The notes under the pieces: generated by a model | What the model was told of the DNA's origin: nothing | What the model saw: the letters and a program-made list of their open reading frames with translations, nothing else | Database searches by the model: none | Program-made: the position numbers and the translations under genes | Assembly: GCA_017620475.1 (NCBI GenBank) | Contig: JAFZQI010000007.1 | Location: 1 to 51,870 of the forward strand | DNA from: Clostridiales bacterium | GTDB lineage: Bacteria > Bacillota > Clostridia > Saccharofermentanales > Saccharofermentanaceae | DNA length: 51,870 bases | Direction: 5' to 3' | Part shown: positions 16,362-25,583 of the stretch, piece by piece | Layout: the number at the start of each line of letters is the position of its first letter | How positions within the stretch are numbered: position 1 is the first letter of the stretch

Positions 16362-17723
16362 ATGGCTTTACCTAACGATTTTATCTGGGGTGTCGCCGGC
16401 GCTTCCTACCAGGTGGAAGGTGCCTGGAACGAAGACGGTAAGGGACCCTCGATCTGGGATACATACACACATGCCCGCCAGTCACCGGTTCATCACCACG
16501 AGACAGGAGATATTGCCTGTGATCACTACCACCGTTACAAAGAAGATGTGGCCCTCCTTGCCGAGATGGGTGTCAAAGCCTACCGGTTCTCCATCAGCTG
16601 GTCCAGAGTGATCCCGGACGGTATCGGAAGAATCAACCCCAAGGGTCTTTCTTTCTATTCCGATCTGGTCGACGAACTTGTCCGTAACGGAATCGAACCG
16701 ATGGTCACACTGTATCACTGGGATCTGCCTCAGGGGATCTTCGACCGGGGCGGATGGCTGAATCCCGACATCGTCGGCTGGTTTGAAAGATATACGAAGA
16801 TCATCGTTGATGCGCTGTCTGACCGGGTAACCTACTGGTTCACCTTGAACGAACCCCAGATCTTCCTCGGACTGGGATGCTATACGGGAGCTCACGCCCC
16901 CTTCCTGAAAATGGCTGACCGTGATGTGATCAAGATGTCACGGCATGCTCTGCTTGCCCACGGAACCGCGGTAAGGACGATCCGTCAATTCAGCAAGAAG
17001 CCGTCCAAAGTCGCTTTCGCACCGACGGGGCCTTCCTTCGTTCCCTCTGATAATTCCGAAGAAGCCATCGAGAAAGCAAGAAGTAAGACTTTCGCCTTCG
17101 ACGATTACGGCTATATCTTCTCCAATTCCTGGTGGGCCGATCCGATCTTCCTGCGTAAATTCCCCGACGGGGCCAAGGAATTCTTCGGATCTGATCTTCC
17201 GGATTTTTCTGAAGAAGAATGGGATCTTATCTCTTCTCCTTTGGATTTCTACGGATGCAATATCTACACAGCCATGCGCGATCTCAAGGATATCTCCGCC
17301 ACCGATGCCAAGGAAGGCAAGCAGGGCGAACCTCTGACGGCGATCAACTGGGCGATCACGCCGGAGGTCCTCTATTGGTCCGCAAAGTTCTTCTACGAGC
17401 GTTATAAGGTGCCTGTCATGATTACCGAGAACGGCTGCGCCTGCACCGACTACGTCCACCTCGACGGCAAGGTCCATGATCCGCAGCGCATCGACTTCAC
17501 CAAGAGATATCTGCGTGAATTCTATCGCGCTTCGAAAGAAGGCATTCCGGTTGTCGGTTATATCTACTGGTCCTTCATGGATAACTTCGAGTGGGGCATC
17601 GGATACGATGCACGTTTCGGTTTGGTCTATGTCGACTATGAGACCCAGAAGCGGACTCTTAAGGATTCCGCCTACTGGTATCGGGATGTCATCGCAAGTA
17701 ACGGCGAGAGTCTTTGGGACTGA
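16362..17723 (+). CDS. GH1 beta-glucosidase / 6-phospho-beta-glucosidase family enzyme
   Basis: A 453-residue cytosolic (beta/alpha)8-barrel glycosidase of family 1, full length for bacterial BglA. The N-terminus FIWGVAGASYQVEGAWNEDGKGPSIWD is the GH1 signature. The acid/base Glu164 lies in TLNEP and the nucleophile Glu356 in MITENG. The aglycone-site motif YWSFMDNFEW follows. The motif FEWGIGYDARFGLVYVD keeps Glu and Trp of the non-phosphorylated glucosidase type rather than the Ser/Lys/Tyr of phospho-glucosidases, which favours free beta-glucosides or cellobiose. AAGGAGG precedes the ATG. There is no signal peptide and no adjacent transporter. The gene ends at a strong bidirectional terminator. 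Confidence 0.92.
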   Translation: MALPNDFIWGVAGASYQVEGAWNEDGKGPSIWDTYTHARQSPVHHHETGDIACDHYHRYKEDVALLAEMGVKAYRFSISWSRVIPDGIGRINPKGLSFYSDLVDELVRNGIEPMVTLYHWDLPQGIFDRGGWLNPDIVGWFERYTKIIVDALSDRVTYWFTLNEPQIFLGLGCYTGAHAPFLKMADRDVIKMSRHALLAHGTAVRTIRQFSKKPSKVAFAPTGPSFVPSDNSEEAIEKARSKTFAFDDYGYIFSNSWWADPIFLRKFPDGAKEFFGSDLPDFSEEEWDLISSPLDFYGCNIYTAMRDLKDISATDAKEGKQGEPLTAINWAITPEVLYWSAKFFYERYKVPVMITENGCACTDYVHLDGKVHDPQRIDFTKRYLREFYRASKEGIPVVGYIYWSFMDNFEWGIGYDARFGLVYVDYETQKRTLKDSAYWYRDVIASNGESLWD

Positions 17724-17745
17724 TCCCTTTACATCATGAAACAGG

Positions 17746-17771
17746 AAGGGCGGTTTTTCGAAACCGCCCTT
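17746..17771. terminator. bidirectional hairpin terminator
   Basis: AAGGGCGGTTT, loop TTCG, AAACCGCCCTT: an 11-bp perfect stem with a UUCG tetraloop and T-rich flanks between convergent genes. Confidence 0.88.
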
Positions 17772-17775
17772 TTCA

Positions 17776-19341
17776 TTATTCTAAGTTATTTTTCTTAAAA
17801 GGATTCGGTCCTGTGGGATCGAATTCCGGGATATCCGAAAGCCCGAACTCCACGGCAATGCTCTCATGGGAATCATCTCTTCCCTCGAACATTTCCTCAT
17901 TCCCCACTCGCCGGTCCAAAGGCTTCTCCGGAAGTTTCTGCCCTTTTCCCAGTGATCTTTTACGCGCTTCCTCCTTCATGAGGTAGAGCTGGGAATGCTG
18001 TTCCGGAAGCGGTACCGGGCGGCTCGGAAGCGGCTGTTTACGGCTTTCTTCCACCAGTTTTTCGGCGTCTGCCTGATATCCCTGATTCACGATCGGAACT
18101 TCCAGAACATTCTTCGACTTTCTGATATTTCTTTCCAAATGCAGAAGGCTTTTATCCGCCGACATTTCATTCAGGCTCATTTCTGCGGCGAATGCAGATG
18201 CCACCGTATCCACCATGTAGGTACGGTAATTGATCGGACGATCCGGCCCTCCGAAATCCTCAAGTGTATAGTTCCTGATGCGTTTCTTACTGACCTTCGC
18301 AAGCGAATCTTCTTCCTTCACAGGAGTTTCCTGCAGGGATTCCCACGAAAGCTCGGAGGTTTTGCCGGAGATACCGTTCATGTACCAGGTAAGGACCTGA
18401 TCCTTCTTTCTTACCTTCAGCATCCATACCGGCATATAGATCAGCTGACCCAGTCCCGGCTGATACTTGGTGTTATCGATGTAGGAGCTGATGGCAAAGT
18501 GATCCAGGTTTTCCGTGATGATACACTCCTTTACAAACTCCCGGATCCGTTTGCCGAATTCTTCACAGATTTCAGAAGCCGGGCGGCCAATGCTCATCAG
18601 AAGGGCTTTCTTTACATCCGAAAGCTCCATCTCATCTGTCGTACTTCCGTTCGAAAGCCACGGCGAGATCGCATCGAATTTGTCCCGGGAAATCTTCCCG
18701 CCGGCGCACATTGCCACATTTTTCCATGCCATTTCGCCGTCAAAAGTCTTGGGATAGGGCGCGATCACATGGGAGGATCTTTCCAGGGTAAAGTCATTCA
18801 GAAGAAGGACTCCGGCCACACGGTCTCCGAGATTTCTCGGTTGCTTGACATAAGGTACCACACTCAAAATCGTGTTGGCGAAAACGTGGTAGTCATAGAA
18901 AAAGCACGGAATATAAACCGGCGTAATCGCATTGAGATATTCCTCGGAGCGGAACGAATGGAATTTCAATTTCTTCGTTTTGATCTCATTGAGATAGGCT
19001 TCCTTCGCATCCGAAAGAGTGTAGGAAAAGGGCGCAAACGTAAGAGTCTTCGGAAGGACTGTTTCTGTCGTTTCCGTTACGATATCCGAACTTCCGCAGC
19101 AAAGACACGATGCCATCTTCACTTCTGAACCGAAAGATGCATACATCTTCTTACCGCATTGCCGGCATGTCCCGACAGAAAGCGAGGCCTTATCCAGCGC
19201 GCCAAAATAGAAACCACCCTCCGGACGGTCTTTGACGTCTTTTTCAACTAGCTTGGCGCCACAGAAACAACAAGCCTCAACCGGGCCATCTTTAAGAATA
19301 ACGGATGCACCGCATCCCGGACATAGAAATGCTTTTTCCAT
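17776..19341 (-). CDS. double zinc-ribbon protein of unknown function, short paralogue
   Basis: 521 residues. Two N-terminal zinc ribbons are visible: Cys7/Cys10 with Cys24/Cys27, and Cys59/Cys62 with Cys79/Cys82. A mixed domain follows with paired hydrophobic strands (PVYIPCFFYDYHVF; LGQLIYMPVWMLKV). The C-terminal 130 residues are charged and probably disordered, ending in DIPEFDPTGPNPFKKNN. The same layout, spacing and tail occur in the 1300-residue protein encoded just upstream, so the two are paralogues. There is no signal peptide or membrane segment. The ribosome site is weak, and the gene starts 31 bases after the upstream stop, so coupled expression is likely. The function is not recognised. 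TFIIB-type zinc-ribbon annotation is sometimes given to such proteins but implies nothing specific. Confidence 0.75.
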   Translation of the reverse strand: MEKAFLCPGCGASVILKDGPVEACCFCGAKLVEKDVKDRPEGGFYFGALDKASLSVGTCRQCGKKMYASFGSEVKMASCLCCGSSDIVTETTETVLPKTLTFAPFSYTLSDAKEAYLNEIKTKKLKFHSFRSEEYLNAITPVYIPCFFYDYHVFANTILSVVPYVKQPRNLGDRVAGVLLLNDFTLERSSHVIAPYPKTFDGEMAWKNVAMCAGGKISRDKFDAISPWLSNGSTTDEMELSDVKKALLMSIGRPASEICEEFGKRIREFVKECIITENLDHFAISSYIDNTKYQPGLGQLIYMPVWMLKVRKKDQVLTWYMNGISGKTSELSWESLQETPVKEEDSLAKVSKKRIRNYTLEDFGGPDRPINYRTYMVDTVASAFAAEMSLNEMSADKSLLHLERNIRKSKNVLEVPIVNQGYQADAEKLVEESRKQPLPSRPVPLPEQHSQLYLMKEEARKRSLGKGQKLPEKPLDRRVGNEEMFEGRDDSHESIAVEFGLSDIPEFDPTGPNPFKKNNLE

Positions 19342-19372
19342 CGTACACTCTGTTTACTTTTGAATCGATCGG

Positions 19373-22300
19373 TCAGTTCGGCTTAAAAGGACTCGGTCCA
19401 TCCGGATCGAAGTCCGGAAGATCACGGATCGCTCTTTGTGCTCTTCTCTCACCATCCGCAAGTTCCTTACGGAGCTCGTCGTTCTCGATAGCCAGCCCCG
19501 GAACTCTTGTATCCTTGGCAAGACCGTGGATCTGATCGTCCGGAAGCGGTTCCGGAAGCATATCCAGAGAAGCAACTACGGAAGGCTTATTCTCGAATTG
19601 TGTCGGTTCAAATGTCTTATTGATCGGCTGTTCCTCTTCCGGTTCGGGCTGACGCATTCCCGGGCGGCTCATACCGGGCCTTCCGGCAGGTCTTTCCGCT
19701 CTGGCAAAAGGACTTTGTTCTGAACGTCTTCTTTCCTCTTCTTCCATCTGACGGCGCTGTGCATATGTGCGCGGACGGTCACTGGAGAATACGATCGGAG
19801 AACTCTCGTCTTCCGTCATCTCGACAGAACGATTTACCTTCGGCTCACGTGTAGAACCGATCTCTACATCCACACCGCTTGACGGACGTACAGGAATCTC
19901 TCTCGGTTCGTCTGATCTGCCGACATTTACGACTACCTCACGGGCTTCGCCACGAGCAGGGATCGAACGTGCGTCTTCATCCGCACCGCGTGCACCACCG
20001 GGAAGGATCTCCTTGACTTCTCCATCCGGTCTCCACAAGGACGGCTTCTCTCTCGGCTTCTCCACATCGATGACCTGTCCCTTCGGCTTCATCAGAGAAC
20101 CTCTCGGACGATCCTCCTGGAACGCCGCGGAAGCTCCCCATGCCGGGAAAGGTCCATCTGTCTGAGGAGCACGCTCCCAAAGCGGAACATTCTCATTACT
20201 CTTCGGCTTCGCAGCTGCAGCCGGTCTTGCGGCAGGTCTTCCCATGCCGGGACGCTGTGCTGCTGCCGGGCTCTCTGTTTCGGATTCCGGAGAAGCCGTG
20301 CGGGCAGCAGGTCTTCCCATACCCGGACGTTGTGCCGGTCTTTCCGTATTCTGCTCAGCTGTATCTCTTGCGGAAGCAGGACGCGCTACGCCCATACCCG
20401 GACGTGCAAGGCCGGTGCTCGGAGGTGTCTTACCCATGCCCGGACGCTGTGCCGGCGTTGTACCCATACCCGGACGTTGTGCCGGTCTTTCTGCGGCCGG
20501 ACGTGCAGCAGGACGTCCCATACCCGGACGCTGTGGTGCTGCCGGGCTTTCTTCCTCTTCTTCACTTCTTGCTGCAGGACGCTGCGCTGTCGGGCGCTGT
20601 GCCGCAGGACGCTGTGCCGCCTGGCGCTGCGCTGCGGTTCTTGCAAACGGTGAACGCGGAGCTTCCTCTTCTTCGTGCTGAGGCTTCGCCCAGGCCGGAG
20701 TCTCCGTTGCTTCAGGCATATCGCCCCACTTACTCTTCTTCTTATCCGGAGAAGGCATCTGAAGGAGATCTTCATCCATCGTCTTATCCGCCAGGTATTC
20801 CAAAGTCGGCGTCGGGCCCGGATCATCCATACGTGCCAGCGGGGCCGGCGGACGGGATGCCAGCGGACGGTTGTTCTCATCCAGTTCAGGATGCGTCTCG
20901 ACTTCTTCAACGAACATATCTGCACGCTGCTGTGCCAGCGGCGCCAGCGGACGGTAGGCCAGCGGACGGTCATTCTGCTCACTTCCGATATAGTTCTCGG
21001 AAGCCAGCTGGCTCTTCGGCAGGATCTCACGGCTCTCGCTTTCCAAAGACTCGCTCTTACTCTCGGAACTTCTAAGAACACCGGAGTCGTACTCCGAATT
21101 CATGATGGCCATGCCCTGTGCCATTTCCGGATCTTTCTCCGGACGTCTCGGGATCGAGGTCGCCGTTGCCGGCTTCTCTTCACCGCTGAATGCGGGTTTC
21201 TTCTTATTGAACGAGAAGGTGATATTCGCCATCATCTCTTCTTCGCCTGCGGTCTCAGAAACTTCTTCGAACGGAACTTCTTTGAACGGAACCTCTTCTA
21301 CAGGAGCCTCAGCAACCTCTTCTTCAACCGGGATCGTGACCTTCGGCATCGGGATCTCATAAGACTCGGCCGACTCCAGATCCACAGACGATGTGGATAC
21401 GATCTGCTCACGGGATGCCTGTTCGACCATATCCGAACCGCTATTGTCCGCTGAAGACAGGGCCCCGGAAGCCATTGCCGCGCCGAACTCGGCCTCAGCC
21501 TGCTGCGCCGCCTTCAGGATACCGGACAGATCTGCATCGCCGGTATCTTCTTCATCCTGAGTTTTACCCGGGGCGAAGGGCTTAATATCCGTCGCATTCG
21601 GGTCACCGTGATTGCCGGATGCCATCCAGTCCGCAAGGGACATCGGCTTCGTATTATCCGGTGGTACATATCCTTCTTCTGCTTTCTCCCACAAAGGCTT
21701 GTTGCTCGCCGCCAGCTTGCTCGGCTTCTCCAAAGCCGGTTTCTTCGTGCGTGCCGCGCGTCCTCCTGCTGCCGGCTGGGAAGCAGACGGCGGAGGCGTA
21801 ACTGCCTTAGCCCAGCTCGGAATGCTGGATGCCGCAGCCATGTCGCCCTTAGGTTCTTCTTTTGCCGCAACACGCAGACGTGCAGTCACCTCACGCTCAT
21901 GCTGAAGTTCTTCTTCCTTGGTCATCTTCTTGTTCGGATCGCGGTTTCTAAACGCAGGACCCACTTCGATATCCAGCGCAGAGCCCGGCTTGCTGAGGCT
22001 TACCGTATTCTTCCCCTTCTGCTTCGCGATGAAGGACTCCATGCTGTCTTCTTCCGGCTTTTTTCTGCCTTCCGGAGTGACTCTCGACTCTCTCGGCTTC
22101 TCGAAGAAGGAATAGTCCAGGATCTCGATATTCGGGTCATGAATATTGAACTCGAAGTGTGTATCGTTAAGTGCCGTACAGCGGGACTTATCCCAATACT
22201 GCTGGTAGGTAATTCCGACATTCTTGGTGGTGCCCTTGGACATCGGGATATTCGCATCCACCTCACCGTTCTGGCCGTTCATGGCAAAGAAGAACTCTCT

Positions 22301-23275
22301 TCCCATGTATTCACCCTTCATGTACCAGATCGGGAAAAGAACCAGTTCGCCGATTCCCAGCGGGTAATCGGTCTTGTCCTGGAAATAGGAAATATCGTAA
22401 GAATCGGAGTGGGCGTCCATGATCATCTGGCGTGTCCACTTCTTGATGCGCTCCATAAATTCCTGCATGCAGGTTACCGGATCCTTGGTGATCGCCAGGA
22501 CCGGCGTATCCATCAGGACCTTCTCATTGAGCAGAACCATTTTGGACTGGTCGTAGGGCTGGATCATGTTCATGACATTGCTCTGCAGGATGCCCGAAGC
22601 ATCAAAGGGGATCCCCTGCCAGGACAGCACACCGCCGGTAACATGTTCCGAGGGCTGGGAAGCCGTGTCCTTGGCGCCCTTACGGTTCGCCTGGAAACGG
22701 GAGATCGAAGAACGGATCGGGGAAAGCAGTTCCACAAGCTGATCCGGAGCATTGATGCCCATGAAGCTCATGCCTTCGTTAGCCTTATTGCGAAGGACCG
22801 CCGTAAGACGGGCATGTGCGACGACTTCGTAAGTAAAGAGGAAGATCGGCACATATACCTTGTGCAGTAATTCCTTATTCTCATCGGTAGCCAGCGTACG
22901 GCCGACAGCCGAGTTATTGCGGATGTAGTCCAGGAACATCTCCTGAGCCTGCTGCTTGGTATGGGCGAAAGGGATCGCACGGCGCGGCATCGCACCGACC
23001 ATACCGCCGTTGTCTTTCACGGAAGAAGAGGAACACATGGGACAACCGGACTGCGCCGTACCAGGCTTGGCAATAAAATCGCTGCCGCAGTCTTCACAGT
23101 GGTATGTATGATAAACCTTGTCATTCCAGGCATCTCCGACGTAGTAACCGCCCTCGAGCTCCTTGACTTCATGCTTACCGGTAAAGACGGTATGGCAGAA
23201 ACAACAGGTATAACTCTTGGACTCATCGAAAATCAGATCAGCCAGACAATTCGGACAATGAAATGCTATCTCCAT
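19373..23275 (-). CDS. double zinc-ribbon protein with long disordered Pro/Arg/Glu-rich insert
   Basis: 1300 residues. Residues 1-90 hold two zinc ribbons (Cys7/10/24/27 and Cys60/63/78/81) aligned with the short paralogue. Residues 90-400 match its central domain (HKVYVPIFLFTYEVV; IGELVLFPIWYMKG). From about 420 to 1270 the protein is low complexity: Glu-rich, then Ala/Gln/Arg/Pro-rich with AQRPAAQRP runs and six RPGMG copies. The last residues, LPDFDPDGPSPFKPN, match the short paralogue's tail. No enzyme motif or membrane segment is present. AGGAGG lies before the ATG and a consensus promoter at 23303-23331. It could be a cytosolic scaffold or condensate-forming protein, which is inference only. 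Confidence 0.75.
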   Translation of the reverse strand: MEIAFHCPNCLADLIFDESKSYTCCFCHTVFTGKHEVKELEGGYYVGDAWNDKVYHTYHCEDCGSDFIAKPGTAQSGCPMCSSSSVKDNGGMVGAMPRRAIPFAHTKQQAQEMFLDYIRNNSAVGRTLATDENKELLHKVYVPIFLFTYEVVAHARLTAVLRNKANEGMSFMGINAPDQLVELLSPIRSSISRFQANRKGAKDTASQPSEHVTGGVLSWQGIPFDASGILQSNVMNMIQPYDQSKMVLLNEKVLMDTPVLAITKDPVTCMQEFMERIKKWTRQMIMDAHSDSYDISYFQDKTDYPLGIGELVLFPIWYMKGEYMGREFFFAMNGQNGEVDANIPMSKGTTKNVGITYQQYWDKSRCTALNDTHFEFNIHDPNIEILDYSFFEKPRESRVTPEGRKKPEEDSMESFIAKQKGKNTVSLSKPGSALDIEVGPAFRNRDPNKKMTKEEELQHEREVTARLRVAAKEEPKGDMAAASSIPSWAKAVTPPPSASQPAAGGRAARTKKPALEKPSKLAASNKPLWEKAEEGYVPPDNTKPMSLADWMASGNHGDPNATDIKPFAPGKTQDEEDTGDADLSGILKAAQQAEAEFGAAMASGALSSADNSGSDMVEQASREQIVSTSSVDLESAESYEIPMPKVTIPVEEEVAEAPVEEVPFKEVPFEEVSETAGEEEMMANITFSFNKKKPAFSGEEKPATATSIPRRPEKDPEMAQGMAIMNSEYDSGVLRSSESKSESLESESREILPKSQLASENYIGSEQNDRPLAYRPLAPLAQQRADMFVEEVETHPELDENNRPLASRPPAPLARMDDPGPTPTLEYLADKTMDEDLLQMPSPDKKKSKWGDMPEATETPAWAKPQHEEEEAPRSPFARTAAQRQAAQRPAAQRPTAQRPAARSEEEEESPAAPQRPGMGRPAARPAAERPAQRPGMGTTPAQRPGMGKTPPSTGLARPGMGVARPASARDTAEQNTERPAQRPGMGRPAARTASPESETESPAAAQRPGMGRPAARPAAAAKPKSNENVPLWERAPQTDGPFPAWGASAAFQEDRPRGSLMKPKGQVIDVEKPREKPSLWRPDGEVKEILPGGARGADEDARSIPARGEAREVVVNVGRSDEPREIPVRPSSGVDVEIGSTREPKVNRSVEMTEDESSPIVFSSDRPRTYAQRRQMEEEERRRSEQSPFARAERPAGRPGMSRPGMRQPEPEEEQPINKTFEPTQFENKPSVVASLDMLPEPLPDDQIHGLAKDTRVPGLAIENDELRKELADGERRAQRAIRDLPDFDPDGPSPFKPN
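20225..20640. repeat. degenerate in-frame repeats encoding RPGMG and AQRPAAQRP
   Basis: The DNA motif GGACGTTGTGCCGG and variants recur through this part of the large zinc-ribbon gene, encoding (A/Q)RPGMGRPAA units and, near 20580-20640, short AQRP repeats. Unit spacing is irregular. Such repeats can expand or contract by recombination while keeping the frame. Confidence 0.7.
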
Positions 23276-23302
23276 ATATTATGCCCTCCTACTTCACCCT
23301 AT

Positions 23303-23331
23303 AATATAAAATTTGTTTGCGAGATTGTCAA
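23303..23331 (-). promoter_or_regulatory. promoter of the zinc-ribbon operon
   Basis: Minus-strand TTGACA (23331-23326), 17-bp spacer, TATATT (23308-23303). The leader to the ATG is about 20 nt. Confidence 0.75.
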
Positions 23332-23444
23332 TTATCTTACAGTATGCTACACTTTTAATATTCATATTTAACTGGGTGAATAGGCTTTGTGTTCCATTTT
23401 TTTTGAGACGGTAAAGCCAGAACAGCAGGAAGAGCAGGTAACCT

Positions 23445-24536
23445 ATGAGAAATATCGCATTTTCGCCAGAATATGCGGAACAATATACCCAACAGCGCGA
23501 CATCCTCTTCCGTGACGGAAACAGGAGGTCTAAAGACGAGGGCTGCTTCGCCAACGGCTATTCCCTTCTTAGCGAGCTCTATGAAGGAGAGATCGATGGC
23601 ATTCCGCGTCTGGCCGCGCGCTATTCCCTGTTCACCCCTAACCACGAGCTGATCCTCAGCTATGAATGCCTGGATAACCAGCACCCTTTAAGTGAGATGA
23701 TCTACCACCGCGACGGCAATGTCTACTACATCTTCCGCCGTGACCGGTTCGGTTTTTCCATCTTTAACCTCAAAACGCTGACCGAACACCGCTACTACTC
23801 CGAAGAGGCCTGGAAGAACGGTTCCGACTTCATCTGGTGCGGTGCCGAATACTATCCGGAAAGAAACACCCTTTTCGTCGTCGGCCATATGCCGGACGCG
23901 CCTTTTGAAGTATATGAGTTTGATTTTTCCGACCCGATGACCTGCGTTGCCCACATCCCCAACGACGCCCTCATCCTGACACTCCCGACTACGGAGTTCG
24001 CCGAGGAAATGGAAGACTTCCGTGATGAGTACCTCAACTGGGGAGAGGACAATATCTACGGCGCAGCGTTGCTTGCTTCTTTTGACGACATCGCCGAATG
24101 GTTTGCCTTTGTCGATACGCTCGGTTCCCGAAAAACCGCGCCTTCTTACTATATGCCTTCCACGCCGTTCGTTGCCTTCCGCATGTCGGACGGTATTCCG
24201 ATCGGCATGATTGAGATCAAGCACGAGCTCAATGACTACATGTCCAAGCATGGCGGACACATTTCCTATTCCGTTCGTCCGTCCGAGAGACGCCGCGGAT
24301 ACGGTAAGCGGATGCTGGCCATGGCTCTTCCCTACGCCAAGCTTCTCGGTCACAGCAAGGTCCTTGTCGTCTGCCACACGGACAATGAACCTTCCCGACG
24401 CACGATCCTGGCCGACGGCGGTGTATACGAGCAGACCTATTTCAGCGAACTGGATAACATCTATAACGAGAATTACTGGATCCGTACCACACCGGTCGCT
24501 ACTTCCGAACCCAGCAAGGCCGGAAATGTATCCTGA
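23445..24536 (+). CDS. GNAT N-acetyltransferase with N-terminal beta-rich domain
   Basis: 363 residues. The C-terminal part (about 190-350) is a GNAT fold: a substrate-side strand GIPIGMIEIKHELNDY, then ISYSVRPSERRRGYGKRML with the acetyl-CoA pyrophosphate loop RRGYGK near residue 285, then KVLVVCHTDNEPSRRTI with the usual Asn. The N-terminal 180 residues are rich in Tyr/Phe and alternating strands (VYYIFRRDRFGFSIFNLKTLTEH) and look like a propeller or beta-sandwich. No family is recognised for them. It is cytosolic and divergent from the zinc-ribbon operon. The acetyl acceptor is unknown. Its stop is 39 bases from the convergent AEC gene without a clear terminator. A 12-base direct repeat (CCTGATCCTATA at about 24532 and 24569) lies there. 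Confidence 0.75.
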   Translation: MRNIAFSPEYAEQYTQQRDILFRDGNRRSKDEGCFANGYSLLSELYEGEIDGIPRLAARYSLFTPNHELILSYECLDNQHPLSEMIYHRDGNVYYIFRRDRFGFSIFNLKTLTEHRYYSEEAWKNGSDFIWCGAEYYPERNTLFVVGHMPDAPFEVYEFDFSDPMTCVAHIPNDALILTLPTTEFAEEMEDFRDEYLNWGEDNIYGAALLASFDDIAEWFAFVDTLGSRKTAPSYYMPSTPFVAFRMSDGIPIGMIEIKHELNDYMSKHGGHISYSVRPSERRRGYGKRMLAMALPYAKLLGHSKVLVVCHTDNEPSRRTILADGGVYEQTYFSELDNIYNENYWIRTTPVATSEPSKAGNVS

Positions 24537-24575
24537 TCCTATAGTTCTTTTCAAGGGATGGTCTCTACCCTGATC

Positions 24576-25505
24576 CTATACGAATAATTTCGCACAGACA
24601 AAAACAAAGGCCGGCAGTGTAGCCATACAAAGGAGCATACTCTGTACCGTTGCGCGCGCCGCAAACTCCGGCGCACAGTCGTACTTTTCCGAAAGAATGA
24701 CATTCATGGAACCGCACGGAAGCGTACACATCAGAACGACAACGGCCGCCGTGGCCGCAGCAATACTGAGGCTTTGGAAAGCAATATACATCCCGCCCAT
24801 CACCAGTGCGGGAAGAAGGATCAGGCGCACAAACGAGATCAGATAGGACTTCGGATCGGAGATCACCTTCAAAAAAGGCATAGCCGCGAGGTTACTGCCG
24901 ATAATGATCATGGACAGCGGAACTGTCATCGAACCGATCAGGTCCACCGGTTCACTTACATACGAAGGGAAACGGAAGGGTGAAATAAAGATCACGATAG
25001 CCGTCACAGAAGCAATATTTACGGGATTGGAAAGAATACTGACAATGCTCCCCGTCTTCCCTGACAGCAGATGGATCCCGTAGGTGTACATGAAGAGGTT
25101 ATACGAAAGGTTGAAGACCACCGCCAGAAGTAATCCCTGATTACCATAAAGCGCGGACATCAGCGGGAAGCCGACAAATCCGGTGTTTGCAAAGACCGTC
25201 ATGGTAACAAAAACCCGTTTTTCCTTCTCTTCAAAAGGAAGTTTCCTCGACAGAAGCCGCATGGCGATAAGCGAGATCAGATAGTAGATCAGCGCGGCCA
25301 CCAGGGTCGCGAGCATGCCGTTTTCCACCTCGGGAGTCTTTTCGTAATTCGCCGAAGCCAGAATGGAAAAAGGAAGGATCGCCAGAAGAAGTATATCTGA
25401 CAACCCTTTCTGCATTTTCTCGTCTATAATTCCGCCTTTACGTAGCACAAAGCCAAGCGTCACCGCCACAGCGATCTTGATAAAGACATGAAGAAGAACA
25501 TCCAC
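24576..25505 (-). CDS. AEC-family transporter (auxin efflux carrier/malate permease type)
   Basis: A 309-residue integral membrane protein with about ten helices in two inverted halves, the AEC fold. Typical features are FANTGFVGFPLMSALYG in the first half and LPCGSMNVILSEKYD in the second, the crossing unwound-helix positions. Bacterial members move dicarboxylates or other organic anions, but the substrate cannot be read from sequence. The ribosome site is not obvious: AGGAG lies about 16 bases before the ATG. It follows glycerol kinase by 78 bp on the same strand, with a copy of the AAGTGCTTTTCGAG motif in the gap. Confidence 0.85.
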   Translation of the reverse strand: MDVLLHVFIKIAVAVTLGFVLRKGGIIDEKMQKGLSDILLLAILPFSILASANYEKTPEVENGMLATLVAALIYYLISLIAMRLLSRKLPFEEKEKRVFVTMTVFANTGFVGFPLMSALYGNQGLLLAVVFNLSYNLFMYTYGIHLLSGKTGSIVSILSNPVNIASVTAIVIFISPFRFPSYVSEPVDLIGSMTVPLSMIIIGSNLAAMPFLKVISDPKSYLISFVRLILLPALVMGGMYIAFQSLSIAAATAAVVVLMCTLPCGSMNVILSEKYDCAPEFAARATVQSMLLCMATLPAFVFVCAKLFV

Positions 25506-25530
25506 CGGTCCGGTCTACTCCTTGATTCTC

Positions 25531-25573
25531 CTCGAAAAGCACTTGCCCTTAGCTTCCCCGGGTGCCGGTGCTT
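25531..25573. repeat. copy of the AAGTGCTTTTCGAGA motif between glpK and the AEC gene
   Basis: CTCGAAAAGCACTT at 25531-25544 matches the hydratase-leader arm at 14 of 15 positions. A partial complementary arm GTGCTT lies at 25568-25573, so a small hairpin could form. Confidence 0.55.
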
Positions 25574-25583
25574 CCGATGCGTT

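Noticed and set aside
21608..22870. 420-residue open frame on the plus strand
   Set aside because: Antisense to the large zinc-ribbon gene; Arg/Leu-rich and without a ribosome site.
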